In this document: piece by piece, positions 11,560 through 23,776 of the stretch
Position numbering within the stretch: position 1 is the stretch's first letter
How the letters are laid out: every line of letters begins with the position of its first letter
Origin: Micropterix aruncella
Taxonomy: Eukaryota > Arthropoda > Insecta > Lepidoptera > Micropterigidae
NCBI GenBank assembly: GCA_944548615.1
Contig: OX155965.1
Coordinates: 24,294,946 to 24,358,945 of the forward strand
Direction of reading: 5' to 3'
Length of the DNA: 64,000 nt
The notes under the pieces: generated by a model
What the model was told of the DNA's origin: nothing
What the model saw: the letters and a program-made list of their open reading frames with translations, nothing else
Databases searched by the model: none
Program-made: the position numbers and the translations under genes

Positions 11560-11925
11560 GCTAAGGAAAGTAGTAATTTTTGAGGTGTGTCTTAAGTGAT
11601 TTCGAACTAAGATTAAATTTGATTCGAACGATTAAATGATCCAAGGCGAGTTTCGTGTATTTGCCTGGAGATCGTTCCAGAGACTTTAACCATGGACACA
11701 GAAAGAGTAGTAGTAGATATGATTATTATGACAAGGAATTTTGAGTAAATTGTCAAAGGCTGACCGATGTACAAGACCGTGGGAACTTAAAGCATTGCAA
11801 AGCGCGTAGAGATAGGATGGTGTTGATTGGGAGAGTGCATAATAGAGGAGAGCAAATATATGAACAGTTCTCTTTTGGCGTATTGGTAACCAATTTAACT
11901 GTGCCATATATTCGGACATATGATC
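11560..11925 (-). pseudogene. LINE ORF2 C-terminal remnant
   Basis: The minus strand reads LNWLPIRQKRTVHIFALLYY, then PSYLYAL, IPCHNNHIYYYSF and a LWNDLQ-like block. This is the L.WLPIR.R..H...L.Y.....P.YL...R.....P......F...A..LWN pattern downstream of the reverse transcriptase in many insect LINEs. Stops and frameshifts break it after the first 77 codons (11686-11919). The catalytic domain is absent. Confidence 0.7.
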
Positions 11926-11929
11926 AGAC

Positions 11930-13430
11930 TTATTCTAAATTCGAAATTCGAAGTGACAGCTGCGTTAATTGTGGATTTTCCTTAGTAAAATCGTAATATA
12001 ATATTAAATGGGACACAGAAAAAGCCTCCCCGAAGTTTGTGCACATTTTCGACTGTCTGGTCTGCGACCATGAACGATCGGGCGTCCCTGGAAACCGTGA
12101 GTCTAAACTCACCAGCCAATCCGTCTACCGCCGGGCCAAAGGACACTATGACTAGATGCCGAGCCAATCTCGTCCGCTGGGGCTATACGGTGAATCCAGC
12201 GTAGTGTTGGGGAACGATGTAGAATGAAGATGTCAACCCCCATCACACACCAGGACCTACAGAGACGGACAACAACAACACACAGACCGCATATTTTAGG
12301 AAAGATGTGTCCTAACCTGGCCTGGACATGTTAACTAACTAACTATCATACTCATGTAGACCGAAGAAGAATTTAAGGTTTAATACTTTATTCATTTAGT
12401 TTTTGTACGTTTAACCCCATTGTTATCAATGTTATAAGTAACTCGGAAAATTGAACACCGAAATGCAGCTAATGCTCATTGCCCACCTAACTAGGACTAA
12501 ACTGTCCCGTATCTAGGCGGGTCAGAGTAAATAATTAAAATGAGTAATACAACTTATGTAACAATTAGCCTAATTAAGGTCAAAAACTTTTTATTTTTAT
12601 AATTAATGAATGTACTTAATTAAGATTGAATAATATATAATAATAAATAAATAACACTATAATACAAATCAAAACACAAAATTTGTAAGAATAATACATT
12701 GCAGGTAATACAATATGGCAAATACACATATACGTAAATACGATTTCAATAAATAATAAATGATATATGGTATAATAAACATATTTATAATTTAATAAAA
12801 TATATAAATAAAATTATGAAAACAGTGGTAAAAAATATGAAATAATATAAATAAAAATATGATATGATATACTATTAATATATGCATAATAATTTATATA
12901 AATATACAATATTATTTTTAAATTAACCGTTATACATAAGCTTTACAAACCATGTTTTCAGATTTAGACCTCCCTAATTCAAATACCCATTTATTGATAT
13001 TGTCTTCAAACTCTTGATTGTTCTTTAGGTGTTTGCATTTACAGAATGGTATTCATAAATTCTGCAAACTTTTAGGTTTTTTGAGTTTGTTTCTCTAATA
13101 ATTCGAGATAAGACACATCTGCATAGCCAAGAAAAGTTTTATTTATATAGCCAATAAAAATATTGCAATTTTACATATTTTCATATTATAGTTATAATTT
13201 TATGTTTGTTGGCCATTAAATGTGTTTGTAATGGTGTACCTACTTAATTAGATAAATATCAGCTCCATGGTCCATTGGTTGGGGGGTAGAAACCGTTTGT
13301 CTGTTTCGCAAGTTCCTAAGCCCAGAGAAACAAAATGACCGCAGTCGATAAAACTACTCGGGTGATGAATAATCGACTTCTGCTCATAACCACCTTGCTG
13401 GAGCTTTAAATGTATCCCTTTTTATCCTTC
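11930..13430. other. AT-rich sequence, no supported gene
   Basis: 11930-12350 is of mixed composition with short meaningless frames and ends in a small AACT run. 12370-12960 is very AT-rich and resembles decayed LINE 3' UTRs elsewhere in the window (for example 23210-23760). A faint LINE C-terminal pattern may exist near 12960-13060 on the minus strand, too weak to call. Confidence 0.4.
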
Positions 13431-13439
13431 CAGCGTGGT

Positions 13440-13795
13440 CAATAAATAACACGCCGATTTCTATGATTATTCTTCCCGACGCGCGCGACACTCGTCTATC
13501 ATTACTATTTTCCATTATTCATCATTTGCCAATTTGCCATTTGCCAATTCAAAAGTGTACTTGCTTGAGCGAAATGAATGAGGAAAATCGCTCCTGACTC
13601 AGCGGGTGGCGAAACAGAGGGGGAACTTTTACCGACTACGCGGTTATTGGCGAATTTTACCACTTTTTCGTAGCGTACGCCGCGGTAACAGCATACCCAA
13701 ACATTCTGGAGGTGAAGCGCTTGATAACTTTTCCCAGTACTGGGTGACTCGCATTATTTCTAACTTTTATGCATTAAAAGAATTTAAAAAAAAAC
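13440..13795 (+). repeat. Direct repeat Y, left copy
   Basis: About 350 bp sharing ACGCCGATTT, CCATTATTCAT, GTGTACTTGCTTGAGCG, CTGACTCAGC and CGACTACGCGGTTATTGGCG with the copy at 14391-14770. A reversed family A element lies between the copies. The frame at 13606-13818 is not conserved in the second copy. Confidence 0.75.
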
Positions 13796-13802
13796 GTTTG
13801 TG

Positions 13803-14390
13803 TCTCCCCAACACTTAAACGCCAAGTAGCCAAGGACTGATTTAATCTGAATATTATTTTCATGAATAAAATCGATAAGCGCCCTCTCTCGGCTGGCTGA
13901 AGAACCCGGTTGGGTGCCATTGCGAAGTTTCATGCGGCGCCGTTCGTTTCTCGGCCATGGGCGGGTTTGGGCCAAGCACTAAAAGATGGCGTTAATATTT
14001 AATCAAAATGTATGCCGGAATTTAAATATTATTGTGGTAGCTTTTATATGTTATCACAATGTGATTTCGGTCCAACAAGGCATCTGTGTACCAATTTTAA
14101 GTCTCGTCTCTTAGACCATTATTTTGAGATTAATATATTACTAGTGTCCCCTCCCCCCCCCCCCTGGTGGACCGATTTCAATCACAATCTTTTCAACTCT
14201 TGACATGACCAAATGATGCTTGCATGCCAAATTTCAGCTCAATTCGATTAAGCTTTTGGGCGCTTTCGTAGAGGAATTCACACAGACACAATGACACATA
14301 AACATTTTTCAATCTAGAAAAGGTCATAATCGTCGCAGGGGAATTCAAAATGGACATTTTCGCCTGGTCCGTTGATGGACCGGGAAAGTA
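13803..14390 (-). mobile_element. Family A repeat, copy 4
   Basis: Reversed copy. The tail region lies at about 13803-13880 (CCAAGTAGCCAAGGACTG, ATCGATAAGCGCCCTC). The core follows (GTGGACCGATTTCAATCACA, TTTCAGCTCAATTCGATTAA) and the head ends GGACCGGGAAAGTA at 14390. Long C run at 14152-14164. Non-coding; directly flanked by the two Y repeats. Confidence 0.65.
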
Positions 14391-14770
14391 ATAACACGCC
14401 GATTTATATGATTTATCTTTCCGACGCGCGATACTCGTATATCATTATTATTTTCTATTATTATTCATTGACCGATTTACTATTTGCCAATTCCAATGTG
14501 TACTTGCTTGAGCGTAATAATTGAGGAAATGGCACCTGACTCAGCAGGTGGCAAAACAGAACCCCTTCTTTACCGTACGGTAAAGTTCCCCAACTTTACC
14601 GACTACGCGGTTATTGGCGAATTTTACCACTTTTTCATTGCGTTCGCCGCGGTAATGGCATTCCCACACATTCTGGAGGTAAAGCGCTTGATAACTTTTT
14701 CCCAGTACTGGCTGGCTCGCCACATTTCTTACTTGTATGCGTTTACAGAATGCATAAACACGGCCTAGTG
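14391..14770 (+). repeat. Direct repeat Y, right copy
   Basis: Counterpart of 13440-13795. It contains a self-complementary insertion, TTTACCGTACGGTAAA, near 14571. Confidence 0.75.
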
Positions 14771-14980
14771 GCATAGAGGTTAGGTAACCTGATCTTACAT
14801 AGTAAGGTTTCCGGGTTCTATTCATATCAATTCGGATATATTCGGATATATCAATTTGCCCACATAAATCTTTAGTCACAATAACCCCGGCGGTATGGCC
14901 GGAAGATATTGCGACTTGTTAATAGGCCCACCACATTGTACTCTTTTGTACGTGCAATAAAGCTTTTCAAACAAACAATA
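14757..14980 (+). mobile_element. tRNA-related SINE-like fragment plus retroposon 3' end
   Basis: 14760-14830 carries GGCCTAGTGGCATAGAGGTT and then CCGGGTTCTATTC, similar to RNA polymerase III A and B boxes of tRNA-derived SINEs. 14855-14975 (TCAATTTGCCCACATAAATC, CGGTATGGCCGGAAGATATT, AATAAAGC) recurs at 52945-53070 and looks like a polyadenylated 3' end. Whether the parts form one element is inference. Confidence 0.5.
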
Positions 14981-15189
14981 ATCGGTATGGTTGTTTTTTT
15001 GGTCCACGCGTTAATATCGTAGAATGCAGACCGCGCAATATGTGGCGAAAATGCACACCAGTTTACTACAAATTGATTCCGTGACTTGAAAACGCTCAAC
15101 ACTTAATTGAGGCAAATCAAACTTTCGGAAATAATCCGCGCAAAAGAGACACGAGAGCCAGAATCGAAGATGTAATAGCAAATTTCGTA

Positions 15190-15508
15190 GGGGCTCTCTA
15201 GACGATCAAGCATGCTTGTCAAGCATTGCGTCACGGGCTGGGCAGGAATCGTAAACCGCAAGAAACAATCAAATATATTTTTTTAATATTTACTAAAAAT
15301 GCCTAATTTTGTAGTTTTATTCCAGGGAGTCACGTCATTCATCAATCAATTACGTCTAATTAACGTGACTCCCTGGTATAAACTACAACATTAGGCATTT
15401 TTGGTAAACATTTGAAAAAAATATTTGAATTATTCCTGCGGTTCACTATCCCCTCCCAGCCCACGACGCGATGCTTGACAAGCATGCTTGATCGTCTAGA
15501 GAGCCCCC
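15190..15508. mobile_element. Foldback MITE, family F copy 1
   Basis: Nearly the whole 319 bp folds on itself. The outer arms begin GGGGCTCTCTAGACGATCAA and contain the palindrome CAAGCATGCTTG. The inner arms include CCAGGGAGTCACGT paired with ACGTGACTCCCTGG. The flanks are GTA on the left and TTA on the right, a degraded 3-bp duplication. Copy 2 is at 43769-44081. Confidence 0.85.
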
Positions 15509-15519
15509 TTAGACATCAT

Positions 15520-17570
15520 CATCATTATAAACTTCTCCCAAATCTCGAGCGCCAATCTCCAGCGTGCAAATTTTACTATGGTTTTTCTTCCAGTGTTCTT
15601 GCCTTTTCACATAACTATATAAGGTTTTTTTATTAATAGAAGTTGAGTGGTTTTTGACCCCCCCCCCCCTTCCCCTCCCCACCCCCGAAATTTTGTATTT
15701 TTTTATAGGCATTTCCCTGAAATATAAGCTTTTAGATAAGGCGGGAAGAGGGAGGGGGGGGGGGGATTTATTGTGTCGACTAGATGAATCAGTCAGGAAT
15801 CGAGGTATATGATGTAGGGCAATGTAGTGGTGAGAGCCCTCCTAGGTGCAGCAAAAGAAACATTTGGGTAACTTTACTTGTTAAATATTATTTTCAGGCA
15901 CCATCTGGGATATGAAAGCAACTTCAGATCCCTAGTTCCAGTAGGGATTTTTACTTGCACTTCTTCTCCATACATGGAGCTCGTCCATACCTGAAATGCT
16001 TTACCCACACATGTGAGGATAGCACCGAGTTCGTATTGCTTCAAACGCAGGCTCAAAGTAGTAGTAGTAGTTACTAGCGTCCGTAACCGCGTTAACACCG
16101 GTTATCCTCGTTGTTACCGAAGTTTAAAAAAGAACTTATTAGCATGCGCTCATAAATTTCTCTCGTCCCTTCCCCTCCCCCTTTCCTACATCATTATAAG
16201 TTTATTGCTTTTTGAAATTATTAATTTATGTTGTATTTTCTGCTGGATTTTATACGAACTAAGTTTAATGATTTTTATCTTATTATTAACGCAAAACATG
16301 TTTTCTCATTAAGTTAAGGTTAGCTATAAGATACTGCTTCAACGCAATAAGCTTGCCGATGTTTTATCAAATAAAGCGTTTTATTACCACTAAAAATAAT
16401 ATTTCTATTATTTTAGTGCCCTTTGTAATAGATGTATGAAAAAGTTTGTGCTTTTTCTGTTTATTTGAGGCTGTGACTTCTACCGCCTTCAACCGCCCCC
16501 CTATTCGATGCGATTTATACTACAGAAAATTAAATACTTTATGCTTTCGAAATATCACGTTGTTTCTATATTTGAAAAACGACGTCAAAATTTCCAGTTT
16601 TCGGTATTAAATCATTCAGAATCGTAGCTTTAATGCTCTTAGATTATTTTTAATCAGATTTAGGGCAATTTACCTCAGTTCGTCGACCATAACCCTATCG
16701 AGAATCAATACTATTAGCTTAAACTTACTTTGAAAATTCGCTTTGTATCTCTTCAGATCCGGTTGAGTATTTGTGATCTTCGTTCCATCGAAACTGCGTT
16801 TCGAAATCGTTAGGACTAGACGTCATCTTGGATCTGAAATAATCGAAGAAAAAGCAGTCTTATTGTTACGATCTGTAGATTAATGAGAGGAAAGTGTAGT
16901 CGAATCGTATATAAGTTATGGTATAATAGTTTGAGGAAGAGCACCCAATGGAACCGACCTAATATTTTTTGGAAATGGCGCTGTAAAAACTATCATAAAT
17001 GTACAGTTCCGAAATAGTTGCAAACCTCTTTTTGGTGATGCAAGTATGTTGACTGTATGTATACACCATACTATTTATGATGTATGATCTATGCAAGTAT
17101 TTTGACAAAAAAATAGCTAATCATAAAATAATAAAAGTGGTAGTAACTAATTATATAATATAATTATCCAAATACAAAATATTACGTAGTAGGTATAACT
17201 GAAGTCACTCTTGTAATTTATATTGTCAGAGATGTGAGGGTGTGTAAGTTATGTATGCGTTGCTATTTTTAAAATATCATAAGACATTCAGTTTCCGTTT
17301 TCCTTTACTAATTACCAACTGAATGCGGCATTTTTTAAAGAACCGCCTGTGTCAGTCCTGAAATACCGAAAGTGTTTTCCTAAAATATTCATTAATCTTA
17401 ATGCCCATTATGCTCACGTTTGTCGTAGTTTGCGATGCCCGTGAAAGAGTTAAAAAATACAGTTGCCTAATGTCTAATATATTCGCTTCAAGAAACAACC
17501 GATTCGGTTTTAACTTTCCGAAGGCAATGTTTCTGCCATTCTGGAATCGCCTCCAAACGCCTACTTAGAC
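15520..17570. other. No supported gene; homopolymer-rich then AT-rich
   Basis: 15656-15690 is a C-rich run and 15745-15766 a G-rich run, about 90 bp apart and mutually complementary. The rest (15780-17570) has only short frames on both strands without recognisable motifs. Confidence 0.4.
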
Positions 17571-17573
17571 TCT

Positions 17574-17830
17574 TTGACAAATTCGCCGGTCGGAAGGATC
17601 GACGATATTAATTGTGATGTCCGCGGCGATTTATCGGGGGTGGAGGAGTGCGCGGCGGGCCTTACCAGGTCGAACCAATCGACGGGCCCAAATCCCTCGG
17701 GGGGGAAGTTTGGGGGGCGATCGACCCCCATGCAGATACAAAGCGGCTTTGCAAGCTTTACGCTCTAATCCATCTTGATAGAGGCCTCGAAGATACGCGC
17801 GATTGAGGGGCTCTAACACGCGTAACGGAA
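17574..17830. other. GC-rich, CpG-rich island of unknown identity
   Basis: Composition jumps well above the surroundings (CGCGGCGGGCC, GGGCGATCGACCCCCATG). Open frames exist on both strands (17574-17768 plus, 17631-17819 minus), as expected in GC-rich sequence. No domain recognised. It abuts a family A head. Confidence 0.45.
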
Positions 17831-17862
17831 TAATTGAAAGTTTTAATTTAAATTGAGCCTTT

Positions 17863-18040
17863 TACTTTCCCGGCCCACTAACCGACCTGGAGGGAAAGTA
17901 TTGTGAATACGCTTTTTTTGTCGAGATGAAAACGGAAATATCCATTTTGAGCCCCCGAGACGGTGAAGACATGTCCAGATTGAGATCTGTCTGTGTGTCA
18001 GTCTGTGTGTCTGTGTGTATTCCTCCACGATAGCGCCACG
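17863..18040 (+). mobile_element. Family A repeat, copy 5 (5' part)
   Basis: Head hairpin TACTTTCCCGGCCCAC...GGGAAAGTA, then GAGATGAAAACGGAAATATC, CCCCGAGACGG, a GTCTGTGTGTCTGTGTGT run and TCCACGATAGCGCC. It stops there. Confidence 0.7.
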
Positions 18041-18044
18041 ATTT

Positions 18045-19467
18045 TGGTCTTCCTCGTCGCTAAGTAGTCTTGACATTATTTGAGGGAGGGAGTAGTTTCG
18101 ACATTAAATTTAGAATGACCTAATATTTTTTAAAGTATAACTCACGAGTGTTAAGTATATTATAAATACTAAAGAGTTCATTCGTGAGATACAGATACGG
18201 TTTTAGCAATACACTTCTTCGTACTTAATTAGTCCGCATTTTTTTTAAAGTTTGGATTAAAGTTGCCCTATGGATTAATTTTAGGACGCACGTCTTCCTC
18301 ATGATTCACGCTAGTGGTAACATCGTGTGCAAGCAATCAGAACATATTGTGACATTAGTGACCCGTAAATATTGCAACTAATAATGTTATTGCAGCAATA
18401 AATTGCAAAATCAACTAATATTGCAGCAATAAGTACTACTTCTAATAATGAATTTGACTATTTAACCCTTCAAGTAGCGGCATAATTTCATGGCAGACCA
18501 CGGCAATTTATTGGAATTTCTTGCAATATCGCCGCGCTCGATAAAAAGTAATATAACTATTGAACTACTAAAGCAATCAGAAAAAGAAAACTGTACAATG
18601 ATCGTATTGAAATTTCATATGTAGAATATTGACATTTGATTTTGTAAAACAATTAGATAATTATAAATAAATATGAGAAAATCGAAAAAGTGAAAAAAAC
18701 TCGGCATACATGTACTTGTCTTACGGAAAAATACGGAACCCTATTTAGAAATTGTATATACTAACGTGATCTTTATTAGACTCCTTATGAAAGGTAATAT
18801 TTCGTTTTGCTTATTTACATACAAAAATATTTAGATATTAGCTCATAAAAAACAATAAAAATTTTGATGATTTTTCGAAAAAAAAAAATGATGAAGTTTG
18901 ACAATGGAATTTTACCAGAAATATCCGCGAAATGACGCGCGAAATTATTCTAGCGGCTTCTATGTATCTATGGTAATAAAAAGATAGTTGGTATGGATTT
19001 TAGGATGCTTTCGAATTAGAAAATAGTATTATTATTGTGCGCTCCGGGAAGAAACCGCCAATATTGGTAGTTACGTAGTCAACGGTGTTCTGATGTGCAA
19101 CCAAATTTGGTCGTTACGTAGGCGAAGGGTCAGGGGAAACATTACATTTTTTCAAAGTTTATTCCGATATGTGTAAACTAAGCGTTAACATTTATCGTGA
19201 ATGATAGTTTGCCTGCAATAGAAACTATCAACATCTGCTATTGGGTAAATTGATAGCACTAATAATATCTTCTTCCAATATATGCTATTAGCTATAACTT
19301 ATCATTATCTATTGGTTTTCATAATAAAAAAATGAATATCTATTTAGTGTGTGATTACAGCGCGGGCATTTCTTGTAGTGGTTGAATCAGTACAACGAGA
19401 TAAGCCACTTTTGATATTTTTTTAGTAAAAAAAACATTTAAAAAAATATATAAAAAAAAACTTTTAA
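18045..19467. other. AT-rich sequence, no supported gene
   Basis: Repeated TTGCAGCAATAA motifs near 18390-18440 and scattered short frames. Nothing recognisable as a gene or classified element. Confidence 0.4.
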
Positions 19468-20195
19468 TCTAAACTAATATTATAAAGAGGTAAAGTTTGT
19501 GACGTTGTAGGAAGTAATCTCTGGATCTACTGAACCGATTTTGAAAATTCTTTTACCATTAGAAAGCCACGTTATATGTGAGTGTCATAGGCTATTTATT
19601 ATCCGAAAAATTTAAAGACTTTTTCGTGGTAGTTGGATTTGCAAAGTAAGTCAGAGAATAAGCGGTCAAACGAAAACGTTTCTAACTAACGCTGCCGTAA
19701 CGATGAAAGATATATGGCTAAGTTTTAGAGAAAAGTTGTAGAGCTTGATAATGCCTACAAAAAAGTCAGCGACAGCATATGTCTAACTTGTATATTTAAG
19801 TCACAAAAAGTAGTATTTTATATTAAAAAAATATTAAAATCGTTAGGTCATGTTTATTGGTCATATTATCAACAATTATGAATTCTTATCAAAATAAGGT
19901 AATTTATCGTCTCAAGTATCTAAAAGAAAAGACTTTTCCCTTTTACTGCATATAATTTCCCTTTTACTGCATAAATAGTTAAATAGATAATACGGTCACA
20001 AATAAGACACTCACAAGAAGACACTCACAAATAACGGTATTATAGTCAAATTGGCATGCAAATACATACATACATATGAAGTAAAAATATAACCCTTCTT
20101 TTGGCAGTCAGGAAATAAATCATAGCACTCAGTACTAACCTTTTATCACAGGTAAAAAGTTTTACCGCCCAACGAAGTGGGCACGGGTCAGCTAG
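19468..20195 (+). mobile_element. Non-autonomous Helitron, copy 2
   Basis: Bounded A|TCTAAACTAATATTATAA...CTAG|T with the same 3' stem-loop (20167-20182) as the copy at 1237-2105. The interior is homologous throughout, apart from a deletion of about 140 bp relative to copy 1. No coding sequence. Confidence 0.85.
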
Positions 20196-20227
20196 TAGTA
20201 TATAAAGCTATGAGAACGATGCGCTAT

Positions 20228-20316
20228 CTAGCGGTAGGTAAAATATTGTTCATTAAATTATTGTTAATAATGTAAACATTGTTTATTTGCGATATATTAC
20301 CTACCGCTAGATGGTG
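20228..20316. repeat. Inverted repeat (hairpin)
   Basis: TGCGCTATCTAGCGGTAGGTA near 20230 pairs with TACCTACCGCTAGATGGTGC near 20298 across an AT-rich loop of about 50 bp. It may be a very small foldback element. Confidence 0.7.
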
Positions 20317-21010
20317 CGGCGCGCTTAACGCTTCTGAAACGTTTCTTCAATAGATACAATTTACAAATGTGAAATTAAAAAAAGAAAGAAAATATATGTT
20401 TCTTTTGTTTATTTTTCAAAAGTTGCTTACGTTGTCGTACTGATTCACCAACTACAAGAAATGCCCACCTAGAAATGTATTATGTATAATCTATGTTATT
20501 CAAGAAATAAAAAAATGAATAAATATATGTTTGATAAATCACCCAAAGAGAATTATTTGGCGTGATTTGTCTAATTTTTTAGGCTAAAATATAAATAAAA
20601 AACCCTTGAGGATACCTATTTTAAAAATGTATCAAAATGAATATCTTCGAGGATTTTTCATACATGACTTATTGATATTTCATAGGAGGATAATAAAACC
20701 CAATTTATCCAAACATGCACTTTATACATTAAATGAGAAATATAAACATATACAGATATTCAGTATCAATGGATTATTTTAATTTTAGATTATTTTGAAA
20801 TTTTCTGATTGTTGTTTTATATATTTTTGTTATTTTATATTTGTAATTAATTTTTCCGATTTTGTAATATTAGTAGAATAGTGTTTTTATAAATTATATC
20901 ATATATCCTAAGTCATAACCGTAGTATTTTTCTAAATGGCTGTAAAATTTAAATGAACTGAAATGAAATGAAAATGAAATGAAAAGTATCTTTATTGTAC
21001 TAAAAAAAAA

Positions 21011-21573
21011 ATCGGTTGTGTCACCCCAAGACTTTCCTGACTAGTATCCGGGGAGGTGCGAAAAAACAGCGACATTTTTTACTCTAGTACCCCAAATTTG
21101 TATGGCAGGTACCCCAAACGTTGGTCGTAAGTACCCCAAAAACTAATAGATTCTTCCGATGGTTAACAGAAGCTTCTATGCCAAATTTTAACTTAGACAG
21201 ATTAAGCGTCTGGGCGCTATCGCGGAAACAATTTTTTCGCCGGGAACCCCAAATTTGTATGGGAGGTACCACAACCGTAGGGCGTAGGGACTCCAAAAAC
21301 TAATGGGTTCCTCCGACGGTTAACAGAAGCTTATATACCAAATTTCAGCTCAATCCGATTAAGCGTCTGGGCGCTATCGTGGAAGAATACATACATACAG
21401 ACATACAGACATACAGACATACAGACATACAGACATACATACAGACAGAGATCGGTCTGGAAATAGTCTCAATCGTCTCAGGGAGTCTCAAAATATATAT
21501 TCCCATCTTCATCTCAAAATTTTTTTTTAGCGCGATCACAATACTTTCCTTTCCGATAGGTCGTCAGGAAAGT
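21011..21573 (-). mobile_element. Family A repeat, copy 6, with internal tandem repeat
   Basis: Reversed copy. The tail (ATCGGTTGTGTCACCCCAAG, ACTTTCCTGAC) starts it and the head (GTCGTCAGGAAAGTA) ends it. Inside are two copies of a segment of roughly 160 bp (CCCCAAATTTGTATGG, AAAAACTAAT, GGTTAACAGAAGCTT, AAGCGTCTGGGCGCTATCG) and an (ACAGACAT)n run at 21388-21437. No protein. Confidence 0.75.
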
Positions 21574-21579
21574 AATATA

Positions 21580-22030
21580 ATTATATTAGTAAAGAAATCT
21601 TAAATTTTAATTTAACTTAATACAAACAGCGGGCTTATCGTTTTGCGATTTCTTACAGCCAACCGTTGTAATATTAAATAAAAGTAACAATACAGCTTAC
21701 ATACATAAACATATACACATAAATATACATATACATACAAACATTAAAAAAATGTTTAATTATGTAATAACTTCACAAATTATTTTGTAGTAAGGCCGTA
21801 AAACCAATGTTGTTTTTTTAAAAATTCATATTTATAATTATAATTGACGAATTCGTCTATATGTACCATCATTATATCTATTTATTTAATTAATATATGA
21901 CGGTGATGATGATTATATACAACTGGTCTGGCGTTCGGCAATATTCACAAGATTTCACAAAATATAAAAAATATATATAACAATGGCATGAACACAAACG
22001 GCACAATTCTCTTGTTTAACTTATGTATAT
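21580..22030. other. AT-rich, no gene seen
   Basis: Contains a CATACA/TATACA microsatellite at about 21697-21740. Otherwise featureless. Confidence 0.5.
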
Positions 22031-22034
22031 AATA

Positions 22035-22450
22035 GGGAGCCAGCGACACAAAAGTGCAAGTTTTGTAAAAGCTGATACTTTCATATCAGGCATTATTTTG
22101 ACCATAGAATGCTGGGGTAGAGTCAGCAGGCCAGATTCCGGGGGCGTACTAGGAAAGGTGTAATTTTAATTCGTACCCCCAAAGTGTTTTGGAAAGATAA
22201 AAATTCGTTAGTTGACAGTGAATGCAATAAAGGACTCGAAAGAAATGGCCAGATTGCCTAACAATAGAACGCGTGGCGTCAGCATTACTCAATACATGTC
22301 AATTAAAATTACACCTTTCCTAGTACACCAGCTCCAGGTGTCCCTTAGTCTTGCCTGCTGACTCTACCCCAGCATTCTGTGGCCAAAATACTGTCTGATC
22401 TGCAAGTATCAGCTTTTACAAAACTCTTGCACTTTTTTGTCGCTGCCTCT
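22035..22450. mobile_element. Foldback element with inverted repeats of about 130 bp
   Basis: The left arm starts GGGAGCCAGCGACACAAAAG and the reversed right arm starts GAGGCAGCGACAAAAAAGTG. Both continue through TTTTGTAAAAGCTGATACTT and GAATGCTGGGGTAGAGTCAG. An inner pair, CTAGGAAAGGTGTAATTTTA, also matches in inverted orientation. No transposase. I cannot define a clear target duplication, so the superfamily is open. Confidence 0.75.
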
Positions 22451-22454
22451 TGTA

Positions 22455-23770
22455 CTATTATTTTCAGTGTAGACGGACAAAATGTTTAACGATGAATGAG
22501 TAAGCGCATTATGGGCTTGCATTCGTCACACGGATTCCATATGCGTCAGCTGTACACCACGTGTGACATTTGTAAGCATGCCTAAGAAAACAAGTTATCG
22601 TGAAAAAAAAGGAAAATAAAAGCGTGAAGACTAATCACTAGTGAATCAGATGCTACATCATGGCGAGCGTGTTCCTTCACATTTCACAATTCAATTTTCA
22701 GTGTTTCACTTCAAAATACTAAAGAAATGTAGAATTTCATTAGTATACTGAAAGACAGCGAATGTTGTCGACTTGTTCTTTCTAAATCTATTTCGATTTT
22801 CCGTGAAAATAACATATTTCTCAAGGAAATTATATATTATGATGTAAGCAGTATTTTCGTTTTTTTTAAAAGTTGATAGGACGGCAATCGGGCGGTAATT
22901 TGAGGGGCTCTTACTTTATATAATAACATTGATAATGATTGGTTTTTCATAAAGGACTGATTGATTATACAAACCCAATAACTTAAGCAATGATAAAAAT
23001 AATAACATTCAACTAGTAAAGGCATCTTTCGCATTTTTTATATAGGCTGATTACATTACAGCAATACGGAGAGATGGAAAGCCATCTATTAATCTGCCTG
23101 AACTTTTAATTGCGTAATTATTACGTTTAAAAATTTATTGCATAATTTATTTTATTTATTTATTTATTTAGGAATTAATTACTTTAAAACATCGATTGCT
23201 CGCAAAAATAACAGGAACCGAATGGCAAAACCTTAACCTTTTGCTTATTTGATTCTGTCACCCAACTGGGACTAACCCGCGTTCTAGGGTGGACAGGACT
23301 CTAATATTACAACCAAGCTTGATTGTTTGATTGCTTACAAATGTACAAGTTTTAGTAAAAAGCTAATAACACTAAATTGCCCTAAAATGTGTTCTTCAAA
23401 ATAATAATAAATATTAAAAGATAATATAATAAATAAAATGCAATTCCATTATATAATCGGCAATAAATATAATATAAAATTTCATTAAATAATATAAATA
23501 AAGTTATATGTGGGAAAAGAAAGAAACAGTCAATAATATTTAATATATGTTAAGTAATATAGGATTTAATATAAAAATACCTAGTCAAAAAAGTAAAATT
23601 CATTGTCAAAATAATATATAACAACAAAGTCAAATAATTTTTGGTAGTTAGTTCAATGTTAAAATATACTCAACATACATGATTAAAAATATGTTAATAA
23701 TTTGTGTACCTAAGTTTCATTAAACTATTATTTCTAACATTTGATATATGGTTAGTCTGTCATGATTCGA
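22455..23770. other. Mostly AT-rich; LINE 3' UTR-like in its second half
   Basis: 22455-23200 shows no gene. 23210-23770 is very AT-rich and lies 3' (minus strand) of the LINE C-terminus at 23777, so it probably includes its 3' UTR. Confidence 0.4.
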
Positions 23771-23776
23771 TAACCA

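Noticed and set aside
14757..14830. Functional tRNA gene
   Set aside because: Box-like sequences are present but I cannot fold a cloverleaf with an anticodon arm; a SINE fragment fits better.
15656..15766. C-rich and G-rich runs as a regulatory G-quadruplex pair
   Set aside because: Homopolymer runs in low-complexity DNA with no gene nearby; nothing supports a function.
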